Shown here one piece after another: positions 6,320 through 11,320 of a stretch of DNA of 11,320 nucleotides (the stretch's first letter is position 1; the number at the start of each line of letters is the position of its first letter). Source of the DNA: an uncultured Collinsella sp. (lineage in GTDB: Bacteria; Actinomycetota; Coriobacteriia; Coriobacteriales; Coriobacteriaceae); the NCBI GenBank assembly GCA_902495545.1, contig CABUXM010000064.1, positions 1 through 11,320 of the forward strand. The letters are read 5' to 3'. The position numbers and the translations under genes were made by a program. The notes under the pieces were generated by a model. The model was given only the letters and a program-made list of their open reading frames with translations, did no database searches and was not told the origin of the DNA.

Positions 6320-6325
6320 ATTATA
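6320..6325 (-). promoter_or_regulatory. Candidate -10 box for the ATPase gene
   Basis: On the minus strand the hexamer reads TATAAT, a perfect consensus. The DNA 16-18 bp upstream has no good -35 box. Transcription would begin near 6313, at the first base of leader repeat C, giving a leader of about 100 nt. A second, weaker candidate, TATAAA (6248-6253, minus), lies between repeats B and A. Confidence 0.45.
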
Positions 6326-6351
6326 AGTAAAAGAAGGGGCACCACCGGCGA

Positions 6352-6382
6352 ATGTGGCAAAGGGGCTGTCCCTTTGTCACAT
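6352..6382. repeat. 31-bp palindromic repeat, copy 4
   Basis: The left arm ATGTGGCAAAGGGGC differs from the consensus at two positions (A to G); after the central T the right arm GTCCCTTTGTCACAT is consensus. It begins 9 bp past the stop codon of the TIGR04076 gene and lies upstream of the ATPase promoter on the same strand. Confidence 0.9.
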
Positions 6383-6391
6383 TGCGCTCGA

Positions 6392-6721
6392 CTACTCGTC
6401 AACGATCTCGGCAAGCCAGACGTTCAGTGTATCGACTTCGGGGCAACAGAACTTTGCCGTGCCGGGCTCGTTGCCGGGCACGGTTCCGCCATAGCGCAGG
6501 ATATCGATATAGGGAAAGCCCACATGGCAGGCCATGGCGCACATCTTGCCGCGGTCTCGGTCGAAGTCAAAAACGTCGCCCGGCTTGTGACCATGGTGGC
6601 AGCGGCACGCACCCAGCTGGTCCACGCAGCTCACGCGGATACGCGGACGCTTGCCACGCGGCGCGCCGAGCGGCTTGTTCTCGCCCGCAGGCTTGATGCC
6701 GCCCTCGCCAGCATTACTCAT
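6392..6721 (-). CDS. TIGR04076 family cysteine-rich small protein
   Basis: This encodes a 109-residue cytosolic protein. After a variable, Gly/Lys-rich N-terminus (1-26), residues 27-109 show the TIGR04076 pattern: RVSCVDQLGACRCHHGHKPGD, then MCAMACHVGFPYI, a YGG turn, and a late FCCPEVDTLNVWL. Seven cysteines (32, 39, 41, 61, 65, 92, 93) and H42, H43, H45 and H66 could bind metal or an iron-sulfur cluster, but the family has no established function known to me. The ATG at 6719-6721 lies inside the end of the kinase gene (ATGAGTAA shared, 8 nt), which suggests translational coupling. An in-frame ATG at 6733 has a slightly better SD and would add four residues. The stop codon is 9 bp before palindrome copy 4. 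Confidence 0.82.
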   Translation of the reverse strand: MSNAGEGGIKPAGENKPLGAPRGKRPRIRVSCVDQLGACRCHHGHKPGDVFDFDRDRGKMCAMACHVGFPYIDILRYGGTVPGNEPGTAKFCCPEVDTLNVWLAEIVDE

Positions 6722-7538
6722 GGTCAACCACATCCAGGCAGGCCTCGATGGGAAGGCCAGCCGACTTGTCCTCTTGGTCGGCATTGCGCTCGATAAGCTC
6801 AGCCACCACACGCATGGCATCGGCCGTCGCGCGCTGCAGACTCCAACCGGCCATCACGCGGCCGACGAGCACCGCCGAAAACGTGTCGCCCGTGCCCGGG
6901 AAATAGACCGGAATGAGCTCAAAGGGAATCGTAAAGTACTCCCCCGCCACATGGTCGTAACCGATAACCGCATTCGTGCCATTGACTACGGCGCTCGTAA
7001 TGACCACAGATTTGGCACCCAGCTCGCGCACGGCGTCCACAAGGTCGCGGGCCTCATCGGGCGTAATTTGCTCGGCGATAGGCCTATCGGCAAGCAGGCA
7101 CGCCTCGGTATAGTTGGGTACCGCGTAGTCTGCGCACTCCAGCAGGTGCCGCATAAGGCCAATCGTGGACTCGGGCACGCCGGCGTAGAGCTTACCGTTG
7201 TCGCCCATGATGGGGTCGACGAACACCTTGGTGCCCTTTTGCGCACGGCGGTGGCAAAAGTCCGAGATGATGCGCGTCTCTTCCTCGGTCACGATAAAGC
7301 CGGTCGAGATGGCGTCGAACTCAAAGCCGAGATCCTCCCAGATGGCGAGGCTCTGGCGCACGTACTCGGTGGTGTCATGGATGTAGAACTTGGGATAGTT
7401 GAGCGTGTCGGAAACGAGCGCCGTCGGCAGATTATGGATACGGTAGCCCATGTGCGACAGCACCGGCAGCATGGCGGAAAGTGCGACCTTGCCGTAGCCG
7501 CACATATCGTTGATCAGCAGCAGCTGAGTGTTCTTCAT
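6714..7538 (-). CDS. pdxY: Pyridoxamine/pyridoxal kinase-like protein (PdxY-type, PfkB fold)
   Basis: This 274-residue cytosolic enzyme probably phosphorylates vitamin B6 vitamers (pyridoxal, pyridoxamine) with ATP in the salvage route to pyridoxal phosphate. Supporting segments are INDMCGYGKVAL (9-20), VDPIMGDNGKLYAG (107-120), PNYTEACLL (141-149) and the ribokinase-type catalytic motif PGTGDTFSA (214-222) with D218 as the catalytic base. The length is normal for PdxY or ThiD proteins. The N-terminal motif and GDNGKLY favour pyridoxal-type kinases over hydroxymethylpyrimidine kinases, but substrate preference needs assay. The start is the ATG at 7538 with AGGGAG close upstream. A weak -10 (TACACT, minus strand, 7589-7594) is visible without a good -35. 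The TIGR04076 gene overlaps its end. Confidence 0.85.
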   Translation of the reverse strand: MKNTQLLLINDMCGYGKVALSAMLPVLSHMGYRIHNLPTALVSDTLNYPKFYIHDTTEYVRQSLAIWEDLGFEFDAISTGFIVTEEETRIISDFCHRRAQKGTKVFVDPIMGDNGKLYAGVPESTIGLMRHLLECADYAVPNYTEACLLADRPIAEQITPDEARDLVDAVRELGAKSVVITSAVVNGTNAVIGYDHVAGEYFTIPFELIPVYFPGTGDTFSAVLVGRVMAGWSLQRATADAMRVVAELIERNADQEDKSAGLPIEACLDVVDHE

Positions 7539-7720
7539 GAGGGTCTCCCTTGGTTCGGGCGCGGCGCAGCAGCGCCACAGTGCGACTAAGTGTAGCGCAG
7601 GGGACGTTGCGAGCGGAGTCGAGCGGCACGAAGGGCAAATTGTTGCGGAAAGGTTTCGGAAACGAGGGGCTAGCTTGCTTCATTGCGGCTCATTTGCCGC
7701 CACTTATTCAGTGCCATTTC

Positions 7721-7872
7721 AAAACTATGCCGGATTACGGGGCTGAACCTGAATGAGCCAACCACACCCCCTATTTTCAAATCATAGCGAGCCTTCTACC
7801 TGCGGTTTTCTTTTTACCAATTTCGGCATGGTCGGCAATCCGTCGTTCAGCCCCGTAATCCGGCATAGTTTT
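7721..7872. mobile_element. 152-bp MITE-like element with 28-bp perfect terminal inverted repeats
   Basis: The left end (7721-7748, starting AAAACTATGCCGGATTACGG) is the exact reverse complement of the right end (7845-7872). The 96-bp interior is more AT-rich than the ends and has no reading frame of note. Perfect long terminal repeats with a short noncoding centre are the layout of a miniature inverted-repeat element moved by a transposase encoded elsewhere. No target-site duplication is obvious. A structured RNA or a double operator are less likely alternatives. No transposase is in the window. Confidence 0.75.
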
Positions 7873-7877
7873 TAAGT

Positions 7878-7933
7878 TAGTCGTTGGGGACGTTCTTAAA
7901 TGACTAGGCAAACAAGAACGTCCCCAACGACTA
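7878..7933. repeat. 56-bp inverted repeat with 20-bp perfect arms
   Basis: TAGTCGTTGGGGACGTTCTT (7878-7897) and its exact complement (7914-7933) flank a 16-nt loop. It starts 5 bp after the MITE-like element. The sequence is unrelated to that element, and shares only the short GGGAC core with the 31-bp palindromes, so it appears to be another short palindromic family. On neither strand is a T-run present, so it is not an ordinary terminator. Confidence 0.8.
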
Positions 7934-7991
7934 TCATGCCGCCGAAGTTGAAAGGCAGATTGCCGCTCTGGCGGGTTTGCAGCGTCGAGCC

Positions 7992-8019
7992 GTTACGCGG
8001 TTTGGTAAAACCGCGTAAC
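7992..8019. promoter_or_regulatory. 12-bp perfect hairpin upstream of the marR promoter
   Basis: GTTACGCGGTTT (7992-8003) and AAACCGCGTAAC (8008-8019) pair perfectly around GGTA. The dyad ends 15 bp before the marR -35 box. It may be an upstream operator, or the remains of a terminator of a lost gene, since no T-run follows. Confidence 0.5.
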
Positions 8020-8034
8020 CACTAGTTTGGTACC

Positions 8035-8063
8035 TTGACAATCAATCTATGCGCTCCTAAATT
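8035..8063 (+). promoter_or_regulatory. marR-ABC operon promoter
   Basis: TTGACA (8035-8040) is a perfect -35 box. A 17-bp spacer leads to TAAATT (8058-8063, 4 of 6 matches to TATAAT). Transcription would start near 8070, about 50 nt before the marR ATG. Confidence 0.7.
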
Positions 8064-8097
8064 AGTTAGGCACAAAACAATTCATCTACCTAACTAA
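8062..8097. promoter_or_regulatory. Probable MarR operator
   Basis: TTAGTTAGG (8062-8070) and CCTAACTAA (8089-8097) are perfect inverted half-sites 18 bp apart. The first overlaps the end of the -10 box and the start site; the second ends next to the SD. TTAGTTAG-type half-sites are typical of MarR family operators. Because the left arm lies mostly upstream of the transcription start, it cannot form an mRNA hairpin, so a DNA-binding site is the better reading. It implies autorepression. Confidence 0.65.
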
Positions 8098-8118
8098 GGA
8101 AAGGAGCGAAGCTTAGAT

Positions 8119-8622
8119 ATGTGTGTTGAACCACTCGTCCTTCCGCATGAGCCCGGCGGTGACCCGTCGCAACCGGTAGACATACCCGAAGCGGTCAGCG
8201 CCGAAGACAAACTCGCCAAGCGCATCCTGAGCGGCCTGGGCTTTTGCGGCCATTACATGCATTTTCATGGCGGAGGCGTGTCCGGCAAGGCGCCCATCAT
8301 CTGCCTGCTGGCCAAGCAGCCCGGCGGCGAGATGTCGCAGCAGGAACTCGGCATGCATTTTGACCTCAAGCCGGGGTCGCTTTCCGAGATCCTGTCCAAG
8401 CTCGAGGTCAACGGTCTCATCGAGCGCAGCCGTAACCCCAAGGATCGACGGCAACTCACCATTCGCCTGACCGAAACCGGCCGGGAAAACGCCCGCATCG
8501 ACCAGGCGGCCCGCATCCGCTTTAGAGAACGGGCCTTTAGTGCCCTCACTCACGACGAGCGCGAGCAGCTCGCCGAAATGCTCGAGAAAATCCGTGTAAC
8601 CTGGGAGGAACTGGATGATTAA
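8119..8622 (+). CDS. MarR family transcriptional regulator
   Basis: This 167-residue DNA-binding protein carries a winged helix-turn-helix. The helix-turn-helix runs from about 73 (MSQQELGMHFDL) to the recognition helix KPGSLSEILSKLEVNGL (84-100). The wing RSRNPKDRRQLTIRLTETG (103-121) includes the conserved D109-R110-R111. Flanking helices would form the dimer interface. Residues 1-28 are an extension of unclear role. It probably represses its own operon through the dyad at 8062-8097, with an unknown ligand relieving repression. The SD AGGAG (8102-8106) lies 12 nt before the ATG, a little far. The stop overlaps the start of the ABC gene (ATGATTAA), so the regulator and exporter are translationally coupled. 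Confidence 0.92.
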   Translation: MCVEPLVLPHEPGGDPSQPVDIPEAVSAEDKLAKRILSGLGFCGHYMHFHGGGVSGKAPIICLLAKQPGGEMSQQELGMHFDLKPGSLSEILSKLEVNGLIERSRNPKDRRQLTIRLTETGRENARIDQAARIRFRERAFSALTHDEREQLAEMLEKIRVTWEELDD

Positions 8623-10429
8623 AACCCTCATGGGCAGCATCCGCGACTATATAAAAGTCACCGTTGCCACGCCGTTGCTCGTGCTTGGCGAGGTGCTCTG
8701 CGAGATGCTGATTCCATTTATCACCGCCAACCTGATCGATGCCATCAAAGACGGCGTCACCGTAGCCGAGATGCTTCCCACCGCGGGCTTTTTGGTGCTC
8801 ATCGCGCTGACGTCGCTTGCTTTTGGCGCCGCTGCCGGCGTCACCTGCAGCCATGCGAGTTGCGGCTTCGCTAAGAACCTGCGTCACGACCTGTTCTACA
8901 AGATCCAGACGTTCAGCTTTGCCAACATCGATGAGTTCTCGAGCTCCTCGCTCGTCACGCGCCTGACCACCGATATCAACAACGTGCAGCAGGCCTTTAT
9001 GATGATCATCCGTATCGCCGTGCGCGCGCCGCTGGTATTGATCTTCGCCTTTACCATGGCATTTATCATGGGCGGCAGCGTCGCCATGGTCTACCTGGTC
9101 ATCATTCCGCTGCTGGGCTTTGGGCTGTTCTTTATCATCTTTAAGGTGCGTCCCATCTTCTCGCGCGTGTTCCACAAGTATGACGCCCTTAACGAGTCCG
9201 TCGAGGAAAACGTCACCGGCATGCGCGTGGTCAAGAGCTATGTGCGCGAAGACTTTGAGAAGGAGAAGTTCGCGACCGCCGCGCGCGACGTCCAGATGGA
9301 CTTCACCCGCGCCGAGAAGCTGCTTGCCTTTAACAACCCCATGATGAACATCTGCGTCAACGGCGCATTTGTCGTCATCATCTACCTGGGCTCCAAGCTC
9401 ATCATCACGAGCCAGGGCACGCTGTTCGACGTGGGCCAGCTCTCCTCAATCTTTACCTATGGCTTCCAAATCCTCATGAGTCTGATGCAGCTGTCGATGA
9501 TCTTTGTCATGGTGACCATGGCCGACGAATCGGCGCACCGCATTACCGAGGTGCTGGCCGCCGAGCCCACGATCGCCAATCCCGCCGAGCCCGTGCTCGA
9601 GGTTGCCGACGGTTCCATCGACTTTGACCACGTGAGCTTTAAGTACTCCGCGCATGCGAAGCGCCAGGCGCTCGACGATATCGACCTGCACATTAAGAGC
9701 GGCGAGACCATCGGCATCATCGGCGGCACCGGCTCGGCCAAGTCCACGCTCGTAAACCTCATCGCCCGCCTGTACGACGCCACCGAAGGCACCGTGCGCG
9801 TGGGCGGCATGAACGTGCGCGACTACGACCTAGACGCGCTGCGCCACCAGGTCGCCATGGTGCTGCAGAAAAACGTGCTGTTTAGCGGCACCATCGCCGA
9901 GAACCTGCGCTGGGGCGACCCGAACGCCACCGACGAGGAAGTCCGCGAGGCCGCGCACCTGGCCTGCGCCGATGAGTTTGTCGACGGCTTCCCCAAGGGC
10001 TATGACACCTGGATCGAGCAGGGCGGCTCCAATGTCTCGGGCGGTCAGAAGCAGCGCCTGTGCATTGCGCGTGCCCTGCTGCGTCGCCCCAAGATCTTGA
10101 TCCTGGACGACTCCACCAGCGCCGTCGACACCAAGACCGACGCCAAGATCCGCGCAGGGCTGGCAAGCTATCTGCCCAACACGACCAAGCTCATCATCGC
10201 CCAGCGCATTAGCTCCGTGCAGGATGCAGACCGCATCATCGTCATGGAGGGCGGCCGCATCGCGCAGATCGGCAACCACGATGAGCTGCTCAAGACGAGC
10301 GAGATCTACCGCGAGACCTTTACCTCGCAGAACAAGATGTCTGCCGAGAGCGAAGAGGCCGTCGAAGCCGACACCGAGGCATCCGCAACACAAGCTCAGA
10401 CCCAGGAAGGAGGCGAGGCACATGAGTAA
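8615..10429 (+). CDS. ABC exporter half-transporter with degenerate ATP site
   Basis: This 604-residue type IV ABC exporter subunit has six membrane helices (about 15-300) followed by an ATPase domain. Motifs are Walker A GGTGSAK (370-376, with A375 where Gly is usual), Q-loop Q418, signature VSGGQ (474-478), Walker B ILILDD (494-499) and D-loop SAVD (502-505). The catalytic Glu position is D499 and the switch-loop His is Q530 (IIAQRIS). Asp plus Gln is the known pattern of the degenerate subunit in heterodimeric exporters (TAP1, TM287 type). It therefore likely pairs with the next gene's product, lending its intact signature to the partner's active site. The C-terminal tail (about 570-604) is acidic and low-complexity. 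The SD is GGGAGGA, and the gene overlaps both neighbours by 8 nt. The substrate is unknown; multidrug or peptide export is plausible. Confidence 0.93.
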   Translation: MIKTLMGSIRDYIKVTVATPLLVLGEVLCEMLIPFITANLIDAIKDGVTVAEMLPTAGFLVLIALTSLAFGAAAGVTCSHASCGFAKNLRHDLFYKIQTFSFANIDEFSSSSLVTRLTTDINNVQQAFMMIIRIAVRAPLVLIFAFTMAFIMGGSVAMVYLVIIPLLGFGLFFIIFKVRPIFSRVFHKYDALNESVEENVTGMRVVKSYVREDFEKEKFATAARDVQMDFTRAEKLLAFNNPMMNICVNGAFVVIIYLGSKLIITSQGTLFDVGQLSSIFTYGFQILMSLMQLSMIFVMVTMADESAHRITEVLAAEPTIANPAEPVLEVADGSIDFDHVSFKYSAHAKRQALDDIDLHIKSGETIGIIGGTGSAKSTLVNLIARLYDATEGTVRVGGMNVRDYDLDALRHQVAMVLQKNVLFSGTIAENLRWGDPNATDEEVREAAHLACADEFVDGFPKGYDTWIEQGGSNVSGGQKQRLCIARALLRRPKILILDDSTSAVDTKTDAKIRAGLASYLPNTTKLIIAQRISSVQDADRIIVMEGGRIAQIGNHDELLKTSEIYRETFTSQNKMSAESEEAVEADTEASATQAQTQEGGEAHE

Positions 10430-11320
10430 GGCAACGACCGCCGAGCGCGCGCTCAACCGCAAGGGTGGCACCATGTCGCGCCTCATCAAGACGCTCTTTG
10501 GCTTCTACCCCGTGCTTTTGCCCCTCGTCGTCGTCGGCGTGGTGCTCTGCGCCATCATCAACTCCATCGGCGCGACCTTCCTTCAGAGCGCCCTGCAGAT
10601 TATTAGCGAATCGTGGCAGTCGGGCGATTGGGAAGCTGCACAGCCCAAGATCGCACAGCTCGTGACCACCCTCGCCTGCATCTACGGCATCGGCATCCTG
10701 TCCTCGCTGTTCTGGAACCGCGCCATGGCCATCGTCACGCAGGGCTCGCTCGAGAAGCTGCGCGAGAAGATGTTCAACCGCATGCAGGACCTGCCGATTC
10801 GCTACTTCGACACGCACCAGCGCGGCGACATCATGAGCCACTACACCAACGACATCGACACGCTGCGCCAGATGATCAGCCAGTCGCTGCCCAACCTGCT
10901 CATGACGACCATCGTCATCGTCACGGTGTTCTTTATCATGCTGTACTACAGCGTTTGGATGTGCCTGGTCATTGTGGCAGGCGTCGCCTTTATGACCTTT
11001 ATGACCAAGCTGCTCGGCTCCAACTCCGCGCGCTTCTTTATTGCGCAGCAGGCCGAGCTCGGCGTTGTCGAGGGCCATATCGAGGAAGTCATGAACGGCC
11101 AGAAGGTCGTCAAGGCATTCTGCCACGAGTCTGCCGCCGAGGCCGATTTTGACGAGCGCAACGAAAAGCTCTTCGAGGTCTCGCAGAAGGCCAACATGTA
11201 CGCCAACATCCTCATGCCCATCCTTATGAACCTGGGAAACCTGCTCTACGTGCTGGTCGCACTGGCAGGCGGCATTTTCCTGGCGCTGGGCGTGCCCAAC
11301 CTGAGCATCTCGGGCATGGC
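10422..11320 (+). CDS. ABC exporter half-transporter, partner subunit (cut by window end)
   Basis: The first 299 residues, all transmembrane domain, are visible. A short basic N-terminus leads into helix 1 (about 27-47, PVLLPLVVVGVVLCAIINSI). Later come the YFDTHQRGDIMSHYTNDID segment (about 126-144), typical of exporter intracellular loops, and EGHIEEVMNGQKVVKAF (about 224-240), the EXXXG-like coupling region. The ATPase domain lies beyond the window; if the heterodimer reading is right it should carry the catalytic Glu and switch His. The ATG at 10422 lies inside the end of the previous gene (ATGAGTAA shared) and has AGGAGG upstream, so 1:1 coupled synthesis is likely. Confidence 0.92.
   Translation, partial: MSKATTAERALNRKGGTMSRLIKTLFGFYPVLLPLVVVGVVLCAIINSIGATFLQSALQIISESWQSGDWEAAQPKIAQLVTTLACIYGIGILSSLFWNRAMAIVTQGSLEKLREKMFNRMQDLPIRYFDTHQRGDIMSHYTNDIDTLRQMISQSLPNLLMTTIVIVTVFFIMLYYSVWMCLVIVAGVAFMTFMTKLLGSNSARFFIAQQAELGVVEGHIEEVMNGQKVVKAFCHESAAEADFDERNEKLFEVSQKANMYANILMPILMNLGNLLYVLVALAGGIFLALGVPNLSISGM

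Larger units (their letters stand above)
7539..8118. other. 580-bp intergenic region carrying palindromic elements and the marR promoter
   Basis: No gene is supported here. It holds in order the kinase leader (7539-7720), a 152-bp inverted-repeat element, a 56-bp inverted-repeat element, a 12-bp hairpin and the marR promoter/operator. Between the last two repeats, 7908-7990 reads in one plus-strand frame with coding-like codons (ending VERQIAALAGLQRRAV... then TAA at about 8016) but has no start and follows an in-frame TAG. It might be the 3' remnant of a gene broken by insertions, or chance. Confidence 0.7.

Noticed and set aside
1864..6382. CRISPR array from the repeated 31-bp units
   Set aside because: The copies are 1-2 kb apart with genes between them, there are no uniform spacers and no cas genes.
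7528..7756. Two short plus-strand frames (72 and 68 codons) after the kinase gene
   Set aside because: They run through the kinase leader and into the MITE-like end, have no SD, and resemble nothing.
8113..10489. Long minus-strand frames opposite marR and the ABC genes
   Set aside because: They are shadows of well-supported genes and show the His/Asp/Ala-rich composition typical of antisense reading.
1..11320. tRNA, rRNA or riboswitch genes
   Set aside because: No tRNA cloverleaf, rRNA segment or known riboswitch core was recognised on reading both strands by eye; a covariance search was not possible.

Overview
The window is dense, GC-rich bacterial DNA: short intergenic gaps, 8-nt gene overlaps and good Shine-Dalgarno (SD) sites. 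The gene set (LacX-type epimerase, DUF4143 ATPase, TIGR04076 protein, MarR plus paired ABC exporter) and the abundant short palindromic repeats fit a gut actinobacterium of the Coriobacteriia, perhaps Collinsella. This placement is inference, since no rRNA or other marker gene is present.

Layout. (1) 1-2835, minus strand: a partial aldose 1-epimerase-like gene, an unrecognised single-pass membrane protein, and an unusual two-domain protein that joins an LpdD-like (prenyl-flavin chaperone-like) domain to a type I isopentenyl-diphosphate isomerase-like Nudix domain. (2) 2997-4730, plus strand: an MFS efflux transporter followed by a low-molecular-weight protein-tyrosine phosphatase. (3) 4848-6209, minus strand: a lower-GC AAA_14/DUF4143 ATPase with three ~17-bp repeats in its leader. 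(4) 6392-7538, minus strand: a pyridoxamine-kinase-like gene overlapping a cysteine-rich TIGR04076 gene. (5) 7539-8118: a gene-free stretch with three different inverted-repeat structures and a MarR promoter/operator. (6) 8119-11320, plus strand: marR and two overlapping ABC exporter half-transporters, the second cut by the window end. The first half-transporter has a degenerate ATP site.

The recurring theme is short palindromic DNA. A 31-bp palindrome occurs four times between genes. One copy appears to supply the -35 box of the fusion gene and another supplies its stop codon. A 152-bp element with 28-bp perfect terminal inverted repeats lies beside a 56-bp element with 20-bp perfect arms.

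The strongest candidates for something undescribed are the LpdD-like/isomerase-like fusion, whose putative catalytic Cys is Ala, and the triple-repeat leader of the ATPase gene. All functional names come from reading motifs by eye; no database search was run.
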